From Hordeum vulgare subsp. vulgare (lineage: Eukaryota; Streptophyta; Magnoliopsida; Poales; Poaceae): 64,000 bases of DNA. Positions 22,453 through 33,738 of this stretch are shown here, piece after piece. The position numbers and the translations under genes are program-made. The notes beneath the pieces were generated by a model that did not search any database, was not told where the DNA came from, and was given only the letters and a program-made list of their open reading frames with translations. Numbering within the stretch: position 1 is the first letter of the stretch; every line of letters begins with the position of its first letter. The stretch spans positions 335,647,948-335,711,947 of the forward strand of contig NC_058523.1 in assembly GCF_904849725.1 (NCBI RefSeq), in the 5' to 3' direction.

Positions 22453-22972
22453 TACATGCATTAATTTGCAGACAAAATCATCTAGTTTTGTACCACACTA
22501 GTGCAAAGAAAAGCTATTACTCACTGCGTACCTAAATACTTGTAGTAGTTGGAAAGAACTAAGGAGAGCTAGTTTATATTTTTTTTCTCAACTAAAAGTA
22601 TTTAGTTACACAGGGAATAGATGATTTTCTTGGAGGGAAGGCCATCATGATAAATAAAAAGTTAAACAAAGACAATTTTTTATATCATCCATTAATCAAT
22701 AAGAGATTGGCACATTTAATTAACATTACACAAAACCATAACAACAAGGATCAAGATCACACCAAACACTAAAACACACAATGTCGACTCCACTATCGCC
22801 CATGACATGCCGAACACAATAACAAACATCGGCCAGATGAACACACAACAACGCGGGGACCCTGCTCTGCCGATCAAGCTGGCCTTTCATCATTGTCGAA
22901 AAGAAGAACCCATGACAACTATGGGAGTAGCTGGCCCGAAACTCTCCCGCGGTGGTGAAAAGGCAAGCCCTC
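22453..22972. repeat. Direct repeat, copy 1 (without Stowaway insertion)
   Basis: It starts TACATGCATTAATTTG and ends GGCAAGCCCTC. It matches 23515-24168 over its whole length, apart from the MITE in copy 2 and small changes. It contains an old MITE-like inverted repeat (22520-22616) shared with copy 2. Read on the - strand part of it is open for about 90 codons, but I do not recognise a protein. Confidence 0.85.
22520..22616. mobile_element. Degraded MITE-like inverted repeat (copy 1)
   Basis: It starts CTCACTGCGTACCTAAATAC and has a reverse-complementary partner near its end ('TATTTAGTTACACAGGGA'). The counterpart in copy 2 (23743-23816) starts CTCCCTCCGTATCTAAATAC. The CTCCCTCCGT terminus is typical of Stowaway MITEs. 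It is present in both copies, so it predates the duplication. Confidence 0.6.
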
Positions 22973-23514
22973 GGGAGAAAGAGGTCCCACGACCGCGTCA
23001 CCCCCGCGGGCGACCGGCCTCGCCCTGGCCCTTCCTTCTCTAGCTCTCCCTCACCCCTCCCTCCTCCCCGTCGTCGTCGGCACCCACTGCCGGGACTGGC
23101 CCGGGCGACGCTGGCGGCAGCGGCCCCTGGCCATTCCCCTCTCGGTTGCTCTCCGACGCGGGGCGGAGCGGCACCGGGGGGTGTTCCTAGGCGGTGGTGG
23201 TTCGGCGTGGCGGTGGGGTATCATGGTGCGGCGCGGGAGATCGGTTGCGCGGTGGTGTCGCCACTGGCAGCGGGGTGGCACGGCGGCGCGACCAGGCGGC
23301 GCTCGCTCGACCCAGATCTGGGCCCTTTGGGCCCTATCTGGGTCTGGGTGGGCCGACGGCGGGGCGGGGCGGCGGTGTGACTTACGGGAGACGGGAGAGT
23401 GGCGATGAGAAGTGGGGTGCTGGCGGCGCTAACGTTGCCCTGCTGTAGCCTGGCCGACGGGGCTTAGCGGGCCCAATTCGGTCCTGCCCGGGCCAAGGGT
23501 GGCCTGGTATGCCC
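22973..23514. other. GC-rich spacer between the direct repeats
   Basis: About 540 bp, strongly GC-rich, with no matching sequence elsewhere in the window and no protein I recognise. It contains an imperfect palindrome around 23310-23350 ('CAGATCTGGGCCC' / 'GGGCCC..ATCTGGGTCTGG'). Open frames on both strands reflect composition. Confidence 0.5.
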
Positions 23515-23545
23515 TACATGCATTAATTTGAGACAAAATCATCTA

Positions 23546-23705
23546 CTCCCTCCATTCTTAAATATAAGTCTTTTTAAAGATTTCACTAAGTGACTACATA
23601 CGGAGTAAAATAAATGAATGTACATTTTAAAATATGTCTATATACATCTGTATGTAGTCTTCTAATGAAACCCCTTCAAAGACTTATATTTAGGAAGGGA
23701 GGGAG
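23546..23705. mobile_element. Stowaway MITE (Tc1/Mariner), 160 bp
   Basis: The ends are long inverted repeats: CTCCCTCCATTCTTAAATAT on the left and, read on the - strand, CTCCCTCCCTTCCTAAATAT on the right. The target TA is duplicated at 23544-23545 and 23706-23707. Copy 1 of the surrounding repeat shows the empty site with a single TA ('ATCTAGTTTTG', about 22481-22491). No coding capacity, as expected for a MITE mobilised by a mariner-like transposase in trans. Confidence 0.95.
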
Positions 23706-23742
23706 TAGTTTTGTACCACACTAGTGTAAAGAAAAACTATTA

Positions 23743-23816
23743 CTCCCTCCGTATCTAAATACTTGTAGTTAGGAAGAAATTTTCTCCAACTACAAATATT
23801 TTTAGATATAAAGGGG
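23743..23816. mobile_element. Degraded MITE-like inverted repeat (copy 2)
   Basis: CTCCCTCCGTATCTAAATAC at the left pairs with 'TATTTTTAGATATAAAGGGG' at the right. Very short (about 74 bp), with a flanking TA on each side. A worn or internally deleted Stowaway-like element. Confidence 0.6.
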
Positions 23817-24168
23817 ATAGATGATTTTCTTCGAGGGAAAGCCATCATGATAAAACTTATTAAACAAAGACAAAACAATATATCATCCATTAATCAATCA
23901 GAGAACGGTACATTTAATTAATATTACATAAAACTATAACAACAAGGATCAAGACCGTACCAAACACCGAAACAGACAATGTCGACTCCACTATCGCCCA
24001 TGACATGCCAAACACAATAACAAACATCGGCCACATGAACACACAACAAAGCGGGACCCTGCTCTACCTATCAAGCCGGCCTTTCACCATTGTCGGAAAG
24101 AAGAAGCCATGACAGCTCTGGGAGTAGCTGCCCGAGACTCTCTAGTGGTGGTGAAGAGGCAAGCCCTC

Positions 24169-24479
24169 CACACGCCATGTGGTGGTCCGAGACTCTTGCC
24201 TTCACCGATGAGTATGTTGATACCATTGTTCTATTCAGAACCGTTAAAGAAATTTGATATTGCCTTGAAGAAGTATTTGAAGGAGACGACGGTGTACGGA
24301 GATACGGCTTCACCTTGCAAAAGCAAGAAATCAACTTGTTCATACAATGAGGGAGGCACACACGTCAATGTACAAATTGGACGCTATCAATGATGCATGA
24401 CTACGGGATCTAGCACCGAATTTGATGGAAACTGAATTGTTCCATTATCTTTCCCTTTAGGAAACCACAACTACGATAA
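24169..24479. other. Intergenic, nothing recognised
   Basis: No ORF or TE motif that I can support; may include upstream, eroded LINE sequence. Confidence 0.4.
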
Positions 24480-25190
24480 AGCTGCGCTATGGAGTGGGCG
24501 ACGCTTTCAGATGGGTTTCGGAGCCGGCTGACACCTATTATGTGTGTTTGACATACGCACGTTGGTTCGTGGTCCACATGCATGACTTGGGAGCCACTTT
24601 CAACTCGAAATCTAGGGCGCCCATGGAGTGCAAGGTTCTCCCTCCTCGCTTGCCCTGCACAATTGATGATGGAGATCTAGTCAGCTGGCCACGAAAGGCT
24701 TTTGACATTAAAGCGCTTGTCTAAGTGCGACCAAGCATCGAAGAGTATAGACCACTTGTTGATCGCTTGCCCATCTACGAGGTCGATGTGGTATGAAGTG
24801 GTGACGACATGGGGATGTACGGACTGGACACCTTCAACGGTCGACCAACTGCTGCAGTGGTGCACTTTGCTAAACCCCGAGCCATAAGTAAGGAAGGACT
24901 CGCACACCTCTATCCTTGTGGAAACCGTGAAAGCATTCGAACGATGTAGTTTTTGACAACGCAAATCTCTTGGTGCAAAATGTCATTAGGAATATCTAGA
25001 TCAAGGAGATGTGTGGCAGAGAGCTTGTAAGTTTAGGATCGATATGACTCTGATTTTCGTAGGCTACTTGGACGGGTAGACCACCAATAGTCGTGTTTGT
25101 AAAACATTGTGGTGGATGGGTGTTCTTACCCCTTCTCTATGAATGTATGCTACGCATGCTTATGCGTATTTTAGAATAAGAAAAAGGAAA
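24480..25190 (+). pseudogene. LINE retrotransposon 3' end, frameshifted zf-RVT region
   Basis: One frame carries 'RAPMECKVLPPRL', like the 'KARAPxKCKxFxWRL' motif of plant LINE ORF2 C-termini. The next frame (24702-24887) carries 'CDQASKSIDHLLIACP' and 'MWYEVV', the zinc-binding region found after plant LINE reverse transcriptases. Stops and frameshifts break it, and the RT itself is absent. The tail 'CATGCTTATGCGTATTTTAG' followed by A-rich 'AATAAGAAAAAGGAAA' (about 25160-25190) is a typical plant LINE 3' end. A 5'-truncated insertion on the + strand. Confidence 0.7.
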
Positions 25191-26019
25191 GGCCGTGCTA
25201 GCACAACTTGGCATCCACACATGAAGCCATGCCACCACATTGGGTAAGAATGATATACTACATATTTTTGGGGCCTACATCACTGTTGTAACCTTGCCAG
25301 CGAAGACGTTCACAAAATGAACCCGAGATAGTAGTATTACACGATCTGACCCTTCTGGCAACGCCAAAGACCGTTGCGGTTCAGCTCAACATAGAAACAT
25401 CAAGGTAGTTCCCGTTTCTACCTTGGCCCACTGCTAGGCCGAGTACGTGTTGCTGTCTCATGTCGCAGGCCAGAAATACTGACTCATGTTGCGTTTCTGG
25501 AAATGCCAGGGCCGTTGGCTTTCTGATCTAGATATTTTTATTGGTCAGCTGCTCTCACCCGTCACTCACCACTCATTCTCTTCTCCTCCATTGGCCTTCC
25601 CCAAGCTCTTTCCTCTTTTCCCCTTTGTTTCCCTCACTTGGCCCCTCTCAAATCCTTGCTAATTGATTGGATTGGTTTGTGGATCCGGCCTCATTTATGT
25701 TCCTTGAGGTAATCTCCTTCAACTCAAAAAATTTTATTGGTTGGATTTGTCTATTTGGATTGTTTTTTCATGTGGTTCCTAACCCTAGTTTTGAACATGG
25801 TTCTATAATAAGATGTGGTTGAGTCTTGTTGTTTCAATAGTGTTACATTATGATGTTGGTGAACAAACCTTATTGTTTGGGTTATCCCTAATGTTAAGAT
25901 TTAGGGTTTGGGTAATGCTTGGTAATGATTAATTTGGATGTCAAAGTGGTTTTATTAGCAATGTGGTATATTTATTGTCCTTATGTTTGTCAATTTTTAG
26001 ATTAAAAATATTGTGAATA
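25191..26019 (+). other. Non-coding stretch before the MULE transposase
   Basis: No gene. Two short related segments, 'TTCTGGCAACGCCAAAGACC' near 25353 and 'TTTCTGGAAATGCCAGGGCC' near 25493, and a CT-rich stretch (25550-25640) like a 5' UTR. This may be the terminal region and promoter of the MULE, but I could not find paired termini. Confidence 0.4.
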
Positions 26020-28803
26020 TTCATTATGTTGACAAAGAGGCATTCATGAATGTTGATATTGTTGATAAGTATGAGGAAGTGTTGATATTTCTTGAGAGTA
26101 CTAGTTATGATGAGGTTGTGGAAGAAACACAGACAAGACTAAAGTGGGTTGATGCAAGTGACCAAGTTGAATTAGTAGGAAAGATATGATGTTGGATCGG
26201 CACACAAGTGTCGGATGAAGACAATGCCTATCAGGTCCAATTTGCATTGGGTTGCATATAAGGAGGTTGTTGCATCATCTCCCCTCAAATCAGTTCAATT
26301 GTTTGCAAGTAAGGAGGTCAAGGCTCCTCTTTTTCAAGTTGACTTGAACCAAATCTTGGTTGATGATGTTGAGCATAAAGTTGAAGTCCAAGCCAATGAG
26401 TATTCACAATATGAGTTCCGAGGTAGTGCACCGATTAATGATGATGATCATGACTCCGAGGAAGAGTATGAGAGGCAACACAACAATGTTGGTGACGTAG
26501 AGGCTCAAGTAAGGCATAAGGACATGGATACTGACATTATCTATCAGCATGCTTGCATGGATGACTCGGATGATGAAGGCCCGGTGAATGAGTTGGACGA
26601 GGATGGCTTCACTAAGAAAGAAGTAGAGTGGTACACAAAAATCATCGGTAGGGATCACAAAGTTCCCTTGTTTTGTGATGTTAGCCTTGTAGATAAGGCT
26701 ATAGTCGCCGGTGGCATGGGCAAGACAATTGAGGCTAGACAGTTCCCAAGTAGTACACCCAACGATACTTAGATGTCTTACCTAATGAAAGGTTTGATGC
26801 TTGAGAACATGATCGAATTCAAGATGTGGTTGTGTGAGTATGCTGTCAAAGACCACAAGCCTTTCATAGTTGTTCAGTCGGACTACAACAAGCGATACAT
26901 AGTGAAATGTTAGGTAGAAATATGCAAATGGAAAGTCAATGGAAGAATCACGAAAGATAGCTGGTGGAAGATAAAAGTTGCAAATCCACTCACCAATGCA
27001 CATCACCGACTATGGAAGCACGGAAGACACACCATCAACTAACCTCGGAATTCATCAGTTATAAATACCACAAACATATAGCCGAGGATCCAACCATTAA
27101 AGTGAAGTTGTTGATGAGTTGGGTTGACGATAATTTTGGATATAAGGTCAAGTACGGGACAACATGGAAGGCCAAGCAAGCCGCTCTTAGAATGTTGTAT
27201 GGTGGATGGGAAGAGGCGTATAACATGCGACACTGGTTGTTGGGAGGGATGTCCTAGAGAAATCCAGGAATGTACCACTATGTACAAGATATTGAAGGAG
27301 TCTTCCGTCGTGCCTTCTGGATGTTTGGCCCATGCATTGCAGCTTTTGAACATTGTCATCTGGTTTTGTGTGTAGATGGAACATTCTTGATAGGCAAATA
27401 CAAGGGCACACTCATGATAGCAATGGAACATGATGTAATGATCATGTTTTTCCTGTGGCATTTGCTTTGGTGTCCGTGGAGAACCAAGACAACTAGGAAT
27501 GGTTCATGGGACTTGTGAGGAGCACGGTCATTCCTCCAAATAGAGAGGTATGCATAATATCCGATCGGCACCAAGGTATATTGAAGGTCGTGTATACTCA
27601 TATTCCAGGCCATGCAATGCTTCACCACTAAGAGCAAGGATCTTTGCAAGGATCTTAACTCTGCATGTGTAGCCTTCTGCGTTAAGTCATTCAATACACG
27701 CTTGGACAAAATCTATGAGAAGGCTAACGAAGGTGGGAAATATTTCCTAGAAAGGAATAATGATGATAGACACAAGTAGTCACGGGCATGTGACGAAGGA
27801 GGTGTGAGATATGGTGACATGTCAAGCAATATTGTAGAGTGCTTCAACTTTGCCTTGAAGGGTGACCGTCACTTCACCGGTGACGGAAATACCAGAATAT
27901 ACTTTTTACAAGCTAAATGAGTATTTTCTGAAGCACTCCAATGAAATCGACAAGTTGATTGCTGATAGTGAGAAGCCTCCCAATGATATTTGTCCGAAGA
28001 AGGTTGCCAAGTGGCTAGAGTTTTAGAAAGACAAGTCATCCATATAGCAAGCCACTTGTTTCGATAATGTTGAAATGAAATACCAAGTGGATGAGCTAGG
28101 CGGGAAAACAAGAGATGGACAATCATACGGTGGTCGCTCATAAAAGGTGGCTCTTAGGACACGACATTGCACTTGTGAGAGGCCTAGCAAGTACCAGTGG
28201 CCATGATAGCACATGATGACGGTGTCCCGCAAGAGGAATTTTCCTGCCTGTGATGGAGTAGTTGTTAGGTTGGATGAATTCAACTTGCAAACTCATAAGT
28301 TAACATGGGCATCTAGATTCCACCCTTTTCCGAACGCATCACAGTGGCTAGAGTATCCCAACCCTAACACTACGCTGGATCCGAAGATGATGGTACAACC
28401 CAAGGGTAGAAGGAGGACAAAGTGATACATGAATGATATGGATGAACTCATGAGCACCAGAGAGTTTGGTAGTGGACATTTCATGGAGCCACGTGATAGA
28501 AACTAATGCGGTGGTTGCAATGAAAAGTGACACAACAAAAGGACTTGCAAAACAAACAAAACTTCAAAAGGCCACAATGTTTCTACTAGTGATGTCGGTG
28601 GCTATTGTCTTGGTGGTTGAGGTTCCGGTGGTGATCCTCTTGGTGGCCGAGGTTCGAGTAGCGATCCTCTTGGTGGCCGAGGTTCTGGTGGTATAAGTGA
28701 CGGTGGTCGTGGTATAAGTGCTGGTGGTCGTGGTAGAGGCTGAGTTACCGATGGCCATGCTCGGTCGAGAGGTAGAGGTTCGGGTGCTGGTAGAGCAGGT
28801 TTC
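26020..28803 (+). pseudogene. MuDR/MULE transposase pseudogene
   Basis: Order of fragments: an acidic N-terminal region (26215-26772, with 'DSEEEYE' and 'DDSDDEGPVNELDEDG'), a MuDR-type DNA-binding domain ('MIEFKMWLCEYAVKDHKP', about 26810-26910), the MULE transposase core ('GPCIAAFEHCHLVLCVDGTF', about 27329-27390), a SWIM zinc finger ('CTCERPSKYQWP', about 28168) and a CCHC knuckle (about 28506-28550) followed by a Gly/Arg-rich tail. Many stops (for example after 26772 and 27255) and frameshifts separate them, one from an extra A near 26185. It would have cut and moved Mutator-like elements; this copy is dead. Its 3' end is truncated by the next LTR. Confidence 0.85.
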
Positions 28804-29949
28804 TATTGGAAATATGCCCTAGAAGCAATAATAAGTTAGTTCTTATTATATTTTCCTTGTTCATGATAATCGTTTGTTATCCATGCTAGAATTGTATTGA
28901 TTGGAAACTCAAATACACGTGTGGATATATAAACAACACTATGTCCCTAGTGAGGCTCTGATGGGCTAGCTCATTGATCAAAGATGGTTAAGGTTTCCTG
29001 GCCATAGATATGAGTTTTCATTTGATAACGGGTTCACATCATTAGGAGTATGATGTGATGGACAAGACTCAAACTATGAACGTAGCATATGATTGTGTTT
29101 GTTTATTGCTACTGTTTTCTACATGTCAAGTATCTATTTCTATGACCATGAGATCATGCAACGCTCGGGCACCGGAGGAATGCCTTGTGTGTATCTTACG
29201 TCACAACGTAACTGGGTGACTATAAAGGTGCTCTAGAGGTATCTCTGAAGGTGTTTGTTGGGTTGGCGTGAATCGAGACTAGGATTTGTCACGCTATATG
29301 ATGGAGAGGTATCTCTAGGGCCAATCAATAATACAAAATCATAACAAGCTTGCAAGCAATGTGACTAAGGAGTTAGCCATGGTATCTTGTATTACGGAAC
29401 GAGAAAAGAGACTTGTTGGTAACGAGATTGAACTAAGTATGTAGATACCAACTATCAAATGTCGGGCAAGTAACATACCGATGGACAAAGGGAACAGTAT
29501 ACCGGATTGATTGAATCCTTGACATCGTGGTTCAACCGGTAAAGATCTTCATAGAATATGTAGGAGACAATATGGGCATCCAGGTCCCGCATTAGGTTAC
29601 AGACCGGAGAGTGTCTCGGTCATGTATGCACAGTTCTCGTACCCGTAGGGTTTGCACACTTAAGGTTCCGTGACGATATAGAGATAGTTGAGTTATATAG
29701 GTGGTGACCGAAGGTTTTTCGGAGTCCCAGATGAGATCCTGAACATCACGAGGAGCTCCAGAATGGTCCAGAGGTAAATATTTATATATAGGAAAGTGCT
29801 ATTCGGGTTCCGGAATAGTTTCTGGGTTTTCCGGTATTGTACCGGGAGTGCCAAAAGGGTTCCGGGGGTCCACCGAAAGGGGCCCACCCATCCAGGGAAC
29901 CACATGGGCCTGAGAGGTAGCGCACTAGCCCCTGGTGGGCTTGGGCACC
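28804..29949 (+). repeat. Angela-like copia LTR fragment
   Basis: It begins TATTGGAAATATGCCCTAGA (canonical TG decayed to TA) and runs in step with the copia LTR at 1765 for about 1.1 kb, sharing blocks such as 'GGGCATCCAGGTCCCGC' and 'CGGGCAAGTAACATACCGA', at clearly lower identity. It inserted into the MULE gene and is itself broken at 29950 by the next gypsy element. Confidence 0.88.
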
Positions 29950-31437
29950 TGATGACCCACAATTATAGGGCATCAATCGTAGTCGTTTCGATAAGTAAGA
30001 GTGTCGAACCAAACGAGGAGCAGAAGAAAATGACAAGTGGTTTTCAGCAAGGTAGTTTCTGCAAGCACTAAAGGAAGCGGTAACAGATAGTTTGGTAGCA
30101 AGATAATTTGTAACGAGTAACTAGGGACAAAAGTAAGTAAAGTGCAGCAAGATATCCCAATCCTTTTGAGTGCAAAGGACAGGCCGGAATAGGTACTTAT
30201 AGTGATGCAAACATTCTTGAGGACACACGGGAATTTCATCTAGTCACTTTCACCATGTTCTTTTGATTCGTGTTAGCTACTTTAATGATTTGATATGTGG
30301 ATGGTCCAGTGCTTGGGTGCTTTTCTTACTTGAAAAAGCCTCCCACTTATGATTACCCCCTTTTGCAGGCATCGGCAACTACGAAAAGAGAATTAAGATA
30401 ATGGTTAACCATAGCAATAAACGTTTGGATCCAAATCAGCCCCTTACGGAATAGCTCATAAACTAGGGTTTAAGCTTCTGTCACTCTAGCGACCCATCAT
30501 CTAATTACTACTCCACAATGAGTTCCTTTAGGCCCATGAATGGTGAAGTGTCATGTAGTCGATGTTCGCATGACACCACTAAGAGAATCACAACATACAT
30601 ATCATCAAAATATCAAACGAATACCAAATTCACATGATTACCTATGACAAGCTTCTCGCATGTCCTCAAGAACAAAATTAACTACTCACTCATCATCATG
30701 GTTTCTAGATCAGAGGGGTATTGAATAACATAAAGGATTTGAACATTTAATATCTCAAGAGGCAAACCAACTAGCATCAACTACGATAAGTAATCAACAC
30801 TACAAGCCAATAACAGGTAGCAATCTGAAGTTCTGACACAAAGATTAAATACAAGAGATGAACAAGGGTTTGATGTAAGATGGTGTTATTGATGGTGATG
30901 ATGAAGATTGGCCCTCCTACGATGAGAGGGTTGTTGGTGATGACGAAGGCTTCGATTTCCCCCGTTGGAGAGCAAAAGTGCTCCTGCTCTAGTTCCGCCT
31001 CGTGGCGGTGGCGCCTCGTCCTGAAAGTCTCTTCATAAAAGTTTTGGGGTAAAATGACTTATATACTAGAAGGAGGAGGCCAGACGTGGGCTAGGGGCTC
31101 CACACAACATGAGGGCGCGCCCACGGGGGTGGGGGGGTGGGGGGCTGGTGTTGTGTGAGCACCTGCCTTGCCTCCTCCAGTGGATTTTGTCATAGTATTT
31201 TTTTTATATATTCCAAAATAATTCTATGTGAAATTTCAGCCCATTTGTAGATGTGCAAAATAGGTATCTCTGCTGTAGCTTTTTCAGGTCGTGAAATCTA
31301 GTTGCCGGCATTCTCCCTCCATGTGTAAATCTTGCATATTAAGAGAGAAAAGGCATTAGAAATACTCCATGAATTGTTATATTGATAAAAAAATTGTAAA
31401 TAGCAGCAATAAAACATGATGCAAAATGGATGGATCA
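29950..31437 (-). repeat. 3' LTR of the Athila-type element
   Basis: On + it reads TGATGACCC...GGATGGATCA, bounded by the polypurine tract at 31438. Its + strand beginning matches 38517-39121 over about 600 bp. Confidence 0.88.
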
Positions 31438-31452
31438 ACTCCCACATGCTTA
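31438..31452 (-). other. Polypurine tract of the Athila-type element
   Basis: On the - strand AAGCATGTGGGAGT precedes the LTR start TGATCCATCC. Shorter G-run than usual. Confidence 0.65.
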
Positions 31453-33105
31453 GACTTCGTTTGTCCTCAAGCGAAAGCCGAAAAAAATGCCCATATGCTT
31501 AGAGAGAGAGAGAGGTGTCGATAAAAATAAAATACGGACATGGAAGCATAGTGAACAATAACATAATAGCAATAAATATCATCATAGACTTCTCATGATA
31601 AAGTAAAAATTCACCACAATATTGAAGTATGAAGAATAAACATTCTTGAAAATTAACCAACTATGTTCTCAGTGAACAATGCAATTGCAATTCATTGTAC
31701 TTTCACGAAGGGTCACATGTAGGAGCCTTTTGGCAAGTCCACATACTCAACTATCATCTATTCTTTCGTTATTGTTAACACTCACTCCATGAATATGGAG
31801 CATCAAGTTTAAGACGGGCATATAGGAATATAGGAATCCCAACTGATTCACCTCAAGGGTGATGTCAACAATAATAACTCATGCTCACCTACAATCAATA
31901 GGATATATGTTCCTAGATCTTTCCCCACCACATGATGCTTTCCAAAGGATAAAATAAAAAGGAATAGAGGGAAAACTTTGAATCTTTGCATAAAATAAAT
32001 GATAGGACCTTCACGGAGGGAAGCATAGGTTTTCATGCGCTTTTAATTTTAGATGCACTCACTCGTAGTGCAAAGGAACATCACGTGATATTGCCCCATA
32101 TGATAGCAACATTTATTATGTTGTTTGTCTATTTTATTCTTGGCCATCACAAGTTCGTACCACGGTTATTTTCCATTACAATAAAATACCATACATATTT
32201 AGGAAAAAATTTCATTGCTTTATTGCACCGATGACAACTTACTTGAAGGATCTTTCTCAGTCCATAGGTAGGTATGGTGGGATCTTATGGCATGTATTTG
32301 GTTAAAGGGTTGGATGCACAAGTACTATTTCTACTTAGTGTGGAGTTTTTGGCTAGAAAAGGTATTGGGCAAGCACCCTAGGTTGGAGGATCCATGACAA
32401 TATAACTTCTATGTGAATATGAACAAACATAAATCATTACGATTGTCTTCCTTGTCCAACATCAACCGTTTGGCATATACTATTTAATGTGTGCTCTCAA
32501 TCATAAAAAATGTCCAAGATAGTATATTTGCATGTGAATCTTATCTACCTTATTAACTTTTTCATGAATTGGATGATAGACCAATGCTATGTTTTTCAAC
32601 CTTCAATAAATTTTACCACTTATACTCTTCCTTATGTGATGTCATTACTCACCATAAGATTAGCATCTGATCTTTTTATTTTCATTATTTCAATTATTTT
32701 GATTAGAACACAAGATTACAGAAGAAAAACTCACACTACTCTTTATTATATAACTCACACACGATTATATAGATAGATGGAAAGAAACTAGCACTCAAAG
32801 ATCGATCATACTAAACTTTTATTCTATTAGATCACTAAATAACCAAGGATCAAATTGAAAATAGGTAAAGATAATAAGAGTGATGGTGATACGATAACGG
32901 AGCACCTCCCCCAAGATTGGCACAAGCCAAGGGGAGTGCCCATACCCATTTGATCAAGCTTCCTCCTTTGGTGATGGTGGTGATGAAGCAATCCTGTCTT
33001 TTAGCTCCATTAGATCAATCAATTTGCGGTTCACGCTTCTGAGGGCTATGATGTGCTCCTCCAATAAACTAACTTCACCTGTGAGATAAGTGTTACGAAC
33101 ACGAG
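31453..33105 (-). other. Non-coding 3' region of the Athila-type element
   Basis: No ORF of note. AT-rich, with a PPT-like 'CTCCCCCAAGATTGGC' (+ strand) near 32908. Such long spacers, where env-like genes lie in some Athila elements, are common in the Triticeae families. Confidence 0.6.
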
Positions 33106-33414
33106 TTATTTAACATAACCCCAAGGCCTCGATAAGATATGGGGTAGAATGTGATAGTAAGGTTGAAGGATATCCTCTACATCCTTTTCCTTCAAAGCAG
33201 ATAGTCCTCCTTCTCGGTCTTGATTCTCCGCCTCCCTCATGCCCTTTGCTCTCTTGAGTAACTCTACCTTGACCTCCGTAACATCCATCCTCTTCAGATC
33301 AGCATCCGTTCGTTCATAAGCTTGGGGAACATGGTTCTCCCCGAGAGATTCCTGGGACGACATATTTTTGGATTTACCAGAAACAGCAAGAAACAAGAAC
33401 AAAATATATCTCAT
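33106..33414 (-). CDS. Small ORF in the 3' region of the Athila-type element, unknown
   Basis: A 102-residue frame on the - strand. Its first 16 residues are hydrophobic; the body is charged and rich in Glu, Lys and Arg, likely helical ('VTEVKVELLKRAKGMRE'). Its true start may be the Met at residue 18, before 'SSQESLGENH'. It lies where an env-like or accessory gene would sit, but I recognise no domain and cannot say it is translated. Confidence 0.3.
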   Translation of the reverse strand: MRYILFLFLAVSGKSKNMSSQESLGENHVPQAYERTDADLKRMDVTEVKVELLKRAKGMREAENQDREGGLSALKEKDVEDILQPYYHILPHILSRPWGYVK

Positions 33415-33738
33415 GATGCGGTGGTCAAATCAATCTGGGGAGTATATATAGATTTTTTTATCTTGCATAACAAGTAAACCGGGAGGAAAACGAAGTCGTG
33501 AAGGTGCACCAGGGCCCCACACAGCATCAGGGTGTGCCCAGGTGCTGTGTGGGCACCTGATGGACCCTCTCGGCTTCCTTTTATTTTTATATTTTTCTAA
33601 ATATTCCAAAACTGAGAGAATATATTTTTGTGGAAATTCCAGAGTCTGTTTACTTACCGGATCACACACCTATTCCTTTTTTCAGTATTCTGGAGTGTTC
33701 CGGAAGGACTTTTTGATATGTTTCTCCGGTATAATAGT

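Larger units (their letters stand above)
23515..24168. repeat. Direct repeat, copy 2 (with Stowaway insertion)
   Basis: The second copy of 22453-22972, about 85-90% alike by eye once the 160-bp MITE is removed. Confidence 0.85.

Noticed and set aside
22726..23001. 91-codon - strand ORF in direct repeat copy 1
   Set aside because: The frame is not kept open in copy 2 and no domain is recognised.
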